A stretch of 64,000 nucleotides of DNA from positions 62,001-126,000 of the forward strand of contig JABVXV010000113.1 in NCBI GenBank assembly GCA_013365325.1. Reading direction: 5' to 3'. The translations under genes were made by a program, and so were the position numbers. The DNA comes from Dipetalonema caudispina. Its lineage: Eukaryota; Nematoda; Chromadorea; Rhabditida; Onchocercidae. Under the pieces are notes generated by a model that was not told where the DNA came from, did not search any database, and worked only from the letters and a program-made list of their open reading frames with translations. How positions within the stretch are numbered: the stretch's first letter is position 1; each line of letters begins with the position of its first letter. Below are positions 36,932-48,286 of this stretch, one piece after another.

Positions 36932-38578
36932 TTTTTTTAATTTAAAAAAGAAAGAAGAGAAAGAAATGAATGAAGGAACTGAAGAGAAAAGGTGAAAAAA
37001 AAAAAGAAAAGGATGAGGAAAGAGGAAGTGAAATGATACAAAATTAGATGATGCTATAGAAATTAACTTTCTATATATTTTCAATGATGAAAATTTTCAA
37101 AAAATAAAATAAACTTGAATTTTTGCCATTACAAAATATTTTGATATGTGTAAAACGAAAAAAAAAAATTTTTCTAAATTTAAGGTTTGAAATTATTTGC
37201 AACTTTGAATAATTAGTTAATGTAATTAAAATTGTTGCGGAACAAATGTAATTGAAGAAATTCTTCGACAATCATTATTGAACTATAAAACATGAGATGT
37301 CGTTATTAATTAAAACTTATTATGAGTAGTTAAAATTTAAAATAATAATAAATTGCTATAAATCAACAATTGCTTAGTTAGAACAAACAATTGTGCCATA
37401 ATAAAAATATTTATTAACAAAAATTACATAATTTCCAGCAAGTAATAAATTTTACCTATTAATTTGATCATTAATTAATTGTTGAAGGATTTACTGATAA
37501 GTTGATTGATATATTAAATCATATATCATATTTAAACTAAAATAATTTTCCTCGTGACATTCATAATTGTTCATATTCAAATTGGAAATTTTAAAATTAG
37601 AAATAAATCATAGTATTGAATATATCCATATTAATTAGCATTAAAAATTGAACGAAGGACTGAAAAGGAATGAGGAAGAATGGCTATCGTTGTAATGTCA
37701 CATTAGTGGGAAAACAACTGTAAAAAATACGATTTTCGTTTTAAAAAAAGAAAAAAGAAATTTCAAAGAATATGATCAATGCAAAAGATACAATGAAATA
37801 ACATAAAATATCTGATAGCCACAATTTCATGTTTTTGCATTTCTTAAATTTAAGAGAAATACGTACACGTGGAACGGTTACATACCATTGTTCACAACAA
37901 GTTAGCAGTAATAAACAAAAATAGATTGATGAGTGTAAAGTTTGAATGTTTTATTTGTTAAGGAGAAGCAAATTAATAATGTTGAAGAATGGCCTTTGGG
38001 TTAGTAAAGCTATGCCCTACGGCTAACAAATGACCATCGGTTTATCAAAAATTCTTTCTATCCCTTTTGCTCTCTTCTATTATTGCCGATTAGTCATTCA
38101 TTCTATTTCACATAATCATGATTGCGACCAGTTAGATAATGGTTCGTTATGTAATAAAGCTTTTATTTTAAGAAGATTAATGATACAATAATAGTAACGA
38201 TAATATGTTGTTATGCTATTCAAAACAAGCTTAATTACAAAGCCAACATAATACAATCTATCATTGTGATTAACTTGAATTATTCCACTTATATCACATT
38301 GTTCATATAACCAGATATTGCGAAGTTAATTCAAATTCATCAACATTTTTGCAAAAACTTCCAACCAACCGATGACATTTGTTACCTGTTGATAAAGATG
38401 GTGAAGTGAAATAAGATGAAAAGTAAACTAATGATAGCGACAATGATTTGTATCAAATTGTATGTAACAATCAAATGATTGGAACATTTATAAATATGCA
38501 TGTTTAATAAGTTTTAATAGAATAATGCGAATTTATTATGCAAATAGTTCAAAAACAAAATATGAAAATTTTTAATAA

Positions 38579-38584
38579 TTTATT
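38579..38584 (-). terminator. poly(A) signal AATAAA of the protease-homologue gene
   Basis: tttatt on the plus strand reads AATAAA on the minus strand about 120 bases past the stop codon at 38702. It is a plausible 3'-end signal; the hexamer is also frequent by chance in AT-rich DNA. Confidence 0.4.
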
Positions 38585-38701
38585 AAATGTAAACTGCAAA
38601 ACAGAAATGTAAAATGTAACAAGTAAGCACTGCTAAAAATGGATTGTATATATTTTGAAAATTACAAGAAAGAAGTGAAGCAGAATATTTCGAATTTTAG
38701 A

Positions 38702-41700
38702 TTATTTCCCGGGTGTCAAATTGTACGGAATTTCCCGGAAACAATTCTGATATATGCTAACAAATGCGGCAATATCAAATTTTTGGATTGTTTCAAAAAT
38801 TTTTTGTTCATTAGTCGTTCTTGAGAAGCGCATTTCAATTGCACGACTGCAACTATCCATCATATCCATTCTTCCATCTTCCTTTTGTAGATCGATCGGT
38901 TTCTTCGGAGCTATCAAATGTTGAAATATACCAACTAACATATGTCCCCAATTTCGTGTGGAACAAAATAGAGCTGCACCAGCATCATCCTGAAATTGCT
39001 AAGCTAATGTTGTAATCATAAATAATAATAATTAAAGATAAAATATTGAAAATGGATAACTTATGGGAGCATATTTGTATTTCGCATTTGTTAAGTATGT
39101 AATCAAATTACTTGGGAAAGTATATGGTAACTTGAATGAAGTCGAAAAAATTACTTGTTTATTTCAGAAGTGATTAGTAAGAAGATAAAAATTAGAATGA
39201 ACTTTGCATGAATGTTAAATTTCTTCTATGATTTAACTTTTTCCTTCAGTAACTGATTGAAAATTGCGGAAACTATTCTATTCACTTCATTTGAACAGAT
39301 AGATGACCTTCGTTGTGCACTTTGGCAAATAATGAAAAGAGCGAAAAGAGAAAAGATGAGAGAAACAATACTTCCTGAACGAAGGTTAAAAGACTGATCA
39401 GATTTCAAATACTGAAATAATATAAGAGAGGGCAATGACTTGTTGTACAATAAAAAAAAATAATTTGGAACTTGGGAAAAGGAATTTCTTCGGAAATTTA
39501 GAAGTTTTACTAATATCTTTGCTCTATAAGTGCAAAAAAGAAAAACAAAGGACGAGAAAAGAGCATAATTAATTCAAATGAAGGCACGGCAAAGATTGAT
39601 AAGAATACAAAATTGTGTATTGATTGGTGTGGAAGATTAAAACAATTAAAAGTAATTTATAATTTGAATTATAATGGATTAGTTGAGAGAAAAAAAAAAA
39701 AACAAATAAACGAACCCAACATGCAGTCTCATTAGCAACAATAGGTGACCAAAGATAATTAGGCTTATCTTTGACAGGATTTATCAATTGAATGTTAATT
39801 AAATGGATTTGATCTTGTTTGATGAATTCTGTTGCTAAAAATATGCAAATGAAATTTAAAATAGGCATATTATAAATTTAATAGTAACTATTAAAGCATC
39901 TGACATGATCTTTCTGTTTAGATCTTTGACAAATGTTATGAAATTAAAAGAAAAAATTTATATAAATTAAATGAAGTATCATAGATATGAGAAATACAGT
40001 ATACTTGTTATTTTCTTATTCTTTTTTTTTTTATATTATCTTTTTTACCATCTTTAATTAGTTATAATTGACCGTTATCAGTGGTAGTAAATCCTGCAAT
40101 CCAGCATTTTTTCTTTTTCAATTTCAATACATCAATATTTACGATTGATGACTGCAGCAATGATGGCCGAACATTTAATTGAGCTACACGTTTTGGTGCC
40201 GGTGCTGGTGGGCAAAGCTGAAAATGTAAATTTATCCAGAATTGGATCAAAAAAAAAAAACCTGCAATAAAAATGCATAGTAGCAAACAGCATCCACCAG
40301 AATATTTCGGATTATACAGTAATCTATTACAATTAAAATGAATATTTACCATATACCTGGCATCATCTTCCTGCTCAGGTCTTTAAAAGAAGGGCTTACG
40401 GTAGCGGCTGTTAGAAATATTTTACGTAATTTATTTTACGTTTCAAGTATTTTGTTTTTCTACCATAAAATAAAAAAGGAAAAAAAACGACAAGACATAG
40501 CATCATTATAGGCAACATTTTTTTTTTTTTTTTGTATTACAAAAAAGATTTTTATAAAACTCTTCAAAAATCTTTTTTACAAAATTTACTTTAGAAATTC
40601 AATACTTAATTAATTCCCCATGTTTTATATTGTCGCAGTAATTTTTGTAGCATTCTTTTCCATCTTTAATTTCTCAAAAGTAACAGGAGTAAATAAGAAA
40701 AGAAGATTGGTGAAGACAAATATAACAGAAGTGTTTTTTAAAAACTCTGAAGGAAGCATTTCTTGCAAAAAAGATTTTTAAAAAATTCTTCAAAAATTCT
40801 TCCCGAAAAAATTTGTTATTTTCTGAACAAGGTAGTAATTTTGTGAACGAACATTACACTTGACATTTTCCTACCTTTTTTTTTACTTATCACTTCCTTT
40901 ACATACTTGATTTCTTTAAAAATAAAATGTAATAATTTGTGTAACGATTAACTCAATTAAGCAAGAAAAAATGCTCTTTTTTTCTTGGAAGGAATCATTT
41001 GCAAAGTGATAATTAGTTTGACAGGTAACAATAGATTGATATTTTACCAATACATTGACAACATTTGTAGAAATGCCAGCACACTTCTAATAAAAGAAGT
41101 GATTGATGAAAAGAATTTTATAAGTATCCATTAGATTTTCTATAAACTTTTTGACGAAAAGTTTAAAGCTCACATGTAATTAATCTTAACAAACAATTTT
41201 GTTGAGATATTGTTAAATTTCAAAATGTGCAGCACTGAAATTATTTGTAAAAATTGAGCGAAAATTTTTGAAAATAAAAAATTGAAAATACTACAAGTGA
41301 ATATATTAGAGATAAAATTACTGTTGATATTGGTATTTCGGGAATTTTCAATATTCCCCAGGTTTGTCCAATTTCGACCACTTCAGCTGGTAACGTTTTA
41401 GGTCGTTTCAGTGATTGCATAGTAATTACGAATTCGGATAACCTAAAATTCCGGTTGACACAATGTTTTTATTTTCCTTAAAATTATATTTCCAATTGAT
41501 TTTGATCTTTCATTTTTGTTAAATTGAATTAAATTTAAAAGCTGAAATAAATCAATCAACCATTTATTGAAAGCTCCAAATTAAAGAATTTTTTAGTTGG
41601 ATTTAAATTGGACAATCCCCGACAATTTTCGATTTAATAATAGCAATAATTTTATCCAAATGCCTCCATATCCATTTTCCGCAAATGACAATATATACCG

Positions 41701-42994
41701 TCGAAACCGGAAACTGTATTCATATTATAATATTAGCAGGTTTTTTTTTTTCGTTTTATACTTCTATTTTTGAAATGAAATAATAAAATAGAAAATTTTA
41801 CGTGAATCCTACCTTCCACCGGTTGTTGCATTCAGTAAACAGTGTGACGAAGTTAGTATCAACTGTGTGGAAATGATCGTTCCGGTACAGCTGGTAACAA
41901 TGTTCGATGACTTCTCACGTGAAAATACCTAAACTTTTTTCATATGTAACCGAAATTAAGTATATCAGCAATTAATTACATTATATGTATTCCACGTACG
42001 TCATGTACGCTCAATTATGTCAATTTTTAATTTCACAATTAAAAATTTAAGATTGTTTTCAAATTTCATCGTACTGATTGTTTTTTCTTTCGGTCATTTT
42101 CTGGAGAAAAGAAAACGATGCATGTATTTCACAAATGTTATATACGCTCAATTATATCAAAAAGTTAAACTTATCTCGTGCGTGAAAAGAAAATACTATT
42201 ATCAATTAAATATTCGTTTTAAAACAATTCGAAATATTATTTTAATAAATTTCAAAATTTCGGTAATATTATCCTTTTTAAAAGAAGATATTTCAAATTG
42301 ATTAATAGTTATTTATATTTTCTGATTTCATTGAATGTTTATTTGGGTAAATCGATATTCTCTTTGATCATGATAATCGATAGAATCTCATCAACTAGGC
42401 ATAACTGCTGTCAATAACGTATATGTTATATGTCATCAAATTTGGAGTCTATTAATCATTCATTAAATATGAAGGTTATTTAGGTAAATAAAGTACCGTA
42501 AAGAATAAAAAAAAGGAAAGGAATCAAAGAGAGAGGTCAAATTAAAAATTCGAAAATTCGAGCGAAGGATGAAAAAATGGAACGATATTAAAAATAGTCG
42601 TATTCATTTGTATCATTTCATTCAATTTATTTGCATAATATTCGATTCATCCAAGTATTTAAGGCTTTTTTAGATTTTCTTTACTTATTGTTTAATTTAA
42701 GAAATTTTTACAGAAAAAATAACACATAAGATTTCTTCCTTTTTTCAATTTTTAATTTTTGAAAAAAAAACTTAAAAATTCATTTAATTTTGAAATATAG
42801 TGAAATTATGAGCAAATTTTGCACTTTTATTTATTAAAAAAAGAATAATACTATGTAAAAATATATACTTTAACAAGAAAACCAAATCGATTCCAATCCT
42901 TCTCTTCACCACCAATAATTGCCATCGTATCAGGAATTAACCATAATATGATAGATAATGATATGATATAGTCGCATAAATTTAGAAAATGCAT
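38702..42994 (-). CDS. secreted chymotrypsin-fold serine-protease homologue, triad incomplete
   Basis: Exons 42994-42869, 41928-41813, 41442-41322, 40217-40073, 39834-39716 and 38989-38702 keep frame; 304 residues. Residues 1-25 form a signal peptide (hydrophobic core SLSIILWLI). The mature end IIGG follows at 26-29, as in activated S1 proteases. CTGTII...LTSSHC (56-72) is the Cys42-Cys58/His57 region; His71 is kept. The Asp102 motif is QTWGILKI at 107-114, with Thr108 where Asp should be. KCWIAG at 158-163 is the usual CW.G segment. CWDDAGAALFC (208-218) replaces C.GDSGGPL: Ala212 stands for the nucleophile, while Asp211 (Asp194 equivalent) is kept. Such homologues act as binding or regulatory proteins in other invertebrates; here the role is unknown. 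The tail after 219 is about 85 residues with a Cys-containing YQNCFREIPYNLTPGK end. Introns are AT-rich. Confidence 0.88.
40541..40578. repeat. short inverted repeat with a direct copy at 40766-40801
   Basis: AAAAAAGATTTTT (40541-40553) and its reverse complement (40566-40578) form a 13-bp stem with a 12-base loop in intron 3 of the protease homologue. A diverged copy of left arm plus loop (caaaaaagattttt, then attcttcaaaaatt) recurs at 40766-40801. Confidence 0.6.
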
Positions 42995-44124
42995 TATTAA
43001 CTTAGTTGGGTCAGAAGATGATAAAATAATGCTAAGAAAGCAAAGTTTGATGTAATAAAAGAAGCTTTTAAGAAGAGACTTTTGTCTGAATGGAAGCAAA
43101 AGATCGCTTGGTTAGATCGGTGGCAAATGTTTTGCGTCATTTTATTATCTCTCCCATACCTCAATAATACCTTCCCACTTTCTGATTGTAAGAAGTGATA
43201 AGAGTGAAATGGAATGATAAGTAGCATATAAGAAGATATTCATCATCATCATCATCATATCGTTGTTAAACTATATTTCTCATTCTGTTATTCCTAAAAT
43301 ATGACATCATTTCTTGAAATCAATTTTTTTTTTTCTCTGTTAAAAAAGGGAAATGAAAAACAATAATTGATAAGATTAGTTAAGTCGAACTAATATGATA
43401 ATATGAAATTGAATATGAAAAACTTAAAATGTCGTAAAAAATATATACGTTTTACTTACTTTCCAAGACTATATGAAGTATCCATTAAGAAACGAAGAAT
43501 CTTTCCTTTTTTTTCATTTTTGTATTATCATCAGGAAAATTTAATAAACATTGTCTTTCGTCAATGTTTTTATTATTTTATTTTTCAAAGAATAGTTTGG
43601 ATAGTAAGAGAATGTAACAATGAAGAAAATTTGTAATTTCACAATTACATCATCAAATATTTAGTATAAATTTGATTTTGAAAAATCAATTTTTTAAAAT
43701 CGAAATCTTGTTGCCCAATCTACTTCTCATCATTTCCTTATTTGCTTTTTGGTAATTTTTGAAATTTTAAAGTAAAAAGCAAAAATCATTTCTCCTTATC
43801 ACCTATGGCAGAAGATGAATGTGTTCAGGTTGAAAAAATGCTACTGTCGTTTAAGATTATCATGAACTGAGGTAGCATGAAACCACCTAAAACAAGAGCA
43901 AACAAATGGATAGGGACACTGTGGCATACTGCTATCATTTCGTATTATGACGGAGATTTAATATTTCTTAGTATCGCCACTAAAATTGAGATGTGATGAA
44001 TACCTAAAGAAGGTAAAATTGAACCGATTTGCAAGATGGGAAGAATTCATAATTTCGTGTGATCATGAACAAAAACAAAAATTGAAGTTTTTAATTCGAT
44101 AAACTACATTTGCATGACAAAGTG
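42995..44124. other. intergenic region upstream of the protease homologue
   Basis: About 1.1 kb with no supported exon. It contains the protease-homologue promoter and the 3' flank of the TMEM70-like gene, plus a (CAT)6 run at 43241-43258. Confidence 0.5.
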
Positions 44125-45525
44125 TTAACTTGTTAATTTGATATTTTTGGTTAACTTTTTGAAAATTTCAACATCACTATAGGTTTCTTTATCTAAAGAA
44201 AGCATCAAAGGTTTTCCGAATATCACAACAGTAGCCAAAGGAAACCATATTTTGAACATATCTGGCGATTGATTCGAATCTACAACATCTTCTGCTCGAA
44301 ACCTCAGCGCTTGTTTGCCAAGGAAAAATCCAAAGTGTACTGATGTGAAAATCTAAAACATTACATCTTCAATAAATAAATTCTTGTTTTGTTTCAGGAC
44401 AAGAATTCAACGTTAAACAGGATGGTGTGATTTTGATGGATTGACAATAAAGAAGGGAGTGAAGACAGCAAGTAGGTTTTTCGATCTAGATAAGTTAAAC
44501 AAAATTACGATTACTGATCGTAAGATCAAAAAGTTAACAGGAGAATTTGGTGATCTTTAGGAAACATTTTGAAAAATTTACCTCCGTGTTTGGATTATAA
44601 TATAAATCAACTATGTATCGTTTCACTAGGATTTGATGCAATAAAATCGGTGTAAAGGCATATAAAATGAAGAACGAATCCACAACTATAAATTGCATTA
44701 ATAAATTCAGGAAATCAAAAAAATTCTGCCACAAAGCATTTCATTGCTTCACATTGTTATATTCTTCAGAAAGTAAATAAGCTAAGAAATTCATGATATA
44801 AAAAATAACATGCAAACTAAACCTGCAGTAATAGTGTTGGTTCCTGGCTTTCGGGCTGTAAGTTGTGATATTATTGGTATCATAGCAAGACTAACAGCTG
44901 AACTGGATAGTGATAAAATCTAAAATGAAAAAGAAAAGAAGCCATAAAACCAACAGAATAAAAAGTTAAAAGAAACAACATAACTAAGTTGAAGCAGGTA
45001 TTTTAAAGAAATTCAGAAAATACCAACTTTTGCTGCGAATACCATTTTTGGCGACAGTATCCCACCTTCCTGCATTATTTTCAATGAAGTATTCTTATCA
45101 TTATCAGTCAGAACTGAATGGCCTAAATCAGAGGCTGGAATACAACGTAGAGGCACGAATACTCGTGATAAAGCTGTAGAGCTTCGGGTAATATTCGCTG
45201 TTTCACCTATAATATTACATTTACTCATTTATTAACACATGATTTCTACTGTTATGCATTTACTCTTGAATCGGCAAACATCCAACAATGATCATTATAT
45301 CACCCCTTCTCGGATACGTATGACATCCAATAATAGCAATCGCTACATCCCAATACTGCTACAGCACAGCTAGTACAAATTAAGAATGAATGGATCCAAA
45401 TTTAGAAATGCGAAATTCAAACTTCACTAACCATGATCTGAGCGTACTGTTGAAAATTTCTGCATGTAAACATATCTAGAGAAGTTGCAAAAACCTCTGA
45501 AACATTCAATTCGACGAAAGAACAT
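44125..45525 (-). CDS. TMEM70: TMEM70-like mitochondrial inner-membrane protein
   Basis: In vertebrates TMEM70 aids assembly of ATP synthase (and complex I) in the inner mitochondrial membrane. Exons 45525-45432, 45206-45028, 44919-44823, 44685-44582 and 44352-44125 keep frame; 233 residues. The N-terminus MFFRRIECFRGFCNFSRYVY is Arg-rich without acids apart from one Glu, as in a mitochondrial presequence. Two hydrophobic segments follow (SLSSSAVSLAMIPII; VVDSFFILYAFTPILLHQIL). The hallmark after the second is KRYIVDLYYNPNTE, like the GYVIRLYHEATT region of human TMEM70. The C-terminal soluble part has GKPLMLSLDKETYSD, like the family end. TMEM186 and TMEM223 are the other possible family assignments; the hairpin and the LY motif favour TMEM70. 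A strong acceptor (caattttcag) 48 bases upstream of the ATG suggests spliced-leader addition. Confidence 0.72.
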
Positions 45526-46648
45526 TTCGGTTCGATTTCCACCAGAAATTAAGACAATATCATCATATAATACCTGAAAATTGTTGCGAACACGTCTCAA
45601 ACAGAAACCTGAAATTTTCCTCAAGCAATAGAAGTGATAATTTTCACCGGCACAGAACATATAGATGGAACATCGAATCGCAATATGAAATAAGATATAA
45701 TCACTTCTTTTTCTTGAAATCAATCGTATGAAAAGGAAGTACTTATTAATCCAAAAGTCATAAAAAAGCCATCTTTCAATAATACGTTCTGCTTGAATTT
45801 CTACATATTCACTTTTCACTCTTACTTTTCTTTTACCTTAGACAAATAAGAAGCATAAGATTAACTAATAAGTAATGTTATAGCGCACAAAAAGCCTTAC
45901 TATATGATACATCTTGGAAAATTTATTTTTGACAAGAATTAATTTTAAAATTAAAACAACGTAAATAACGGATAGCATTAAGTAAGCAATAATTGCGACT
46001 AATATACAAGAAAGTTCACACACAAACAAAAAAAAAAAAATATAATTTTGCTTTCGCTTAATTCCATTAAAGGAAAAAATTAAAACGAAACGTTACCAAC
46101 AGCATAACGATGATCACATAACCATTACTGAGTTAAACAACAAATGAAATTCATATAGGTATAATTTAATTCGTACAGATAAAATCACGCCTTATGTATA
46201 CGTCACATTTCCAAATGTTGGTACACAAGTGAAATATATCACTGTTATCTAGAAATTCTTTTGAACAAACGCCGTTCTTGTTTTTGTTTTTAAACCATAT
46301 CATACTTGGAATTTCATGTTATTTTCTTACGAATGATACATGATAATACAAACTTCCCTTGAGAAAAACTACAATTATTTACTCGAAGAAAATGTTGAAG
46401 TTAAATACAAAGTTAAAATTAAAGTAATGAATGGACAGCATTCAAAGTAGCGGAACGGACATTATTACTTGTATGAAATAGAATAACTAAACTGAAAATA
46501 TTTCCTTAAAAATCATAACATAGTTCTATGCATTCATTCCTTTTTCTTCATTTTATCACTTTTCCAAATCTTCTCTTTTCCATCCATCTTCTTTGTCTGA
46601 AAATTTTTATTAAATATCTCGAAACTCTAGTGAAATGTGACATGATAT
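45526..46648. other. spacer between TMEM199-like and TMEM70-like genes
   Basis: 1.1 kb between two genes on the same strand. On the minus strand an acceptor ends at 45574, so a 5' UTR of 48 bases would begin at 45573. The frame of the TMEM70 start is open upstream to 45819, but that stretch is poorly conserved-looking and lies above the acceptor. No other gene seen. Confidence 0.4.
46606..46611 (-). terminator. poly(A) signal AATAAA of the Vma12/TMEM199-like gene
   Basis: Minus-strand AATAAA about 40 bases beyond the stop codon at 46649, a typical distance for a nematode 3' UTR. Confidence 0.5.
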
Positions 46649-48286
46649 TCATTCAAACAAATTTAATTTGCCATTAAAATTTTCTAACAATTTTATAAAT
46701 CTTATAATCTTGGATAAGAACATAAACATGCGAACTTTTATCGGATTTTCTCCCACATCATCCATTCCTTTTACTATAAAATACAGATCGGCGAAGAAAA
46801 TAATAGTAGCAATCGCTAAACCAAGAGCTATTCGAAATGCCACATTTAGATGTAAATCTGGATAAGCAAAGCCGATTCCTGAAATACCAAGATTTTTGAT
46901 ATCCATGGAGAAAAATTGAAATTTTTACAATGACGGCGAAAATACTAAGAGGAGAAAGATATAAACAGTTCTTTTTTAGTTAAAAGTGCTAAAGCTGAGG
47001 TAATGAATCCTAAAATATCACTCGAAAGAGATCCGCTATATACTTCAAACATTTCCAAAAATATCTTCTGTAGGCCAAAAAACATTTACCGAAATATCCG
47101 AATGAAAATCCACCAGCCACTGTGAGAAGTGTATTTAATATTACCATCAACTGCCTATTCACTGCTTTCATTTCCTGCAATAGAAAATTGTATCTCTTAT
47201 CAATCATCGTTATCTTCCACAAAACTGAGATTCAAGGAGTATCTTAATCGCAATATTGTACAACAGTTACATAGTCCTAAAATTGCTGCTCTTGCTTATT
47301 GGCCACTATGCAGAACAGCATTATCATTCGTAAGTTATAACGATACTTCCCAAAATATAATACAGAAAAGGCAGCAAAGCACTCCTCAGTTAAGATAAGT
47401 TTATAAATTTAAAAAGAAAAATCAGTTTAAGGAAGCTCGTGATTTCAATTTCGTCAAGATAAAGTTTATAAAAAAGAAGAATTCTAACAGCAACTAATAA
47501 ATCCATACTTCACCGAACCCATGCAACAAATTTTCACGCCCATAAATCTGATTAGGATCAACTGATCGTGTCATCTCACGATATTCGCGATCTTCCTAAA
47601 ACAAACTCCTATCATCTTCTCCAATAATAAATAAGCCTCGAAAGTAACAATTGCGCATGTAAATATGGAGTTCATTTCTAAATAAATCTCGAAATCAAAA
47701 AGAAGTAAATCATACCCAAAACAATTACTGATTATCACCGTTCTGGAATTTCTTTTTCATGACAGCACAATAATTTTAAAAGTTTGCGAAAAAGGAAGTA
47801 ACAAATTACAAACAATTTCTAAATATTTACCTGCTCTCGTCTCAATCTTTCAAGTCTAGCCTCATATTCAGGATTAATTTTTTTTTCAATCACTGGGACA
47901 TGAGGTTTTATCCTTTCGATAAACTTGTAAACAGGGAAATTCCTGGAAAGAGGCTTCAGGATGGACATCATTTCATCGCAATCAAATATCATCATTTCCT
48001 GCTGTAAGAATAATAAAAGACGCTGTGTAAATTGTCGAACTTCTATCACAATTTATTTATTTCAGAACAGTTATTCTTTCATCAGAGCATGCATTGCATT
48101 CTAAAATTGGATCCCTAACTTCGAGATAATTCCAAAAGATATCCATCTGAAATCAATATTGGATTCGCTGACACTTATAATTTTTACCTTCATTAATCGA
48201 TTACTTCGTATTTTCATATCCTCATCATTTAACTCATCCAACCAATCTTGTAACAACTCAATACCTTCTTTCGACACCTCCCACAT
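46649..48286 (-). CDS. TMEM199: Vma12/TMEM199-like V-ATPase assembly factor
   Basis: ER membrane factor needed to assemble the membrane sector of the vacuolar proton pump. Exons 48286-48188, 48001-47831, 47595-47509, 47174-47090 and 46878-46649 keep frame; 223 residues, close to human TMEM199. The soluble N-terminal half has NPEYEARLERLRREQEDREY, matching the NPELVERLRRI...EEYKRITR segment of the family. Then EMKAVNRQLMVILNTLLTV starts membrane helix 1, a GYFG turn follows, and helix 2 is FRIALGLAIATIIFFADLYF, equivalent to the LIVA..VGLAELYVMV helix. The tail is short and basic. ATG 48286 is chosen because an acceptor (cctttcag) ends 14 bases upstream, fitting trans-splicing. The frame is also open to an ATG at 48391, so a longer start is possible. 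Confidence 0.85.
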
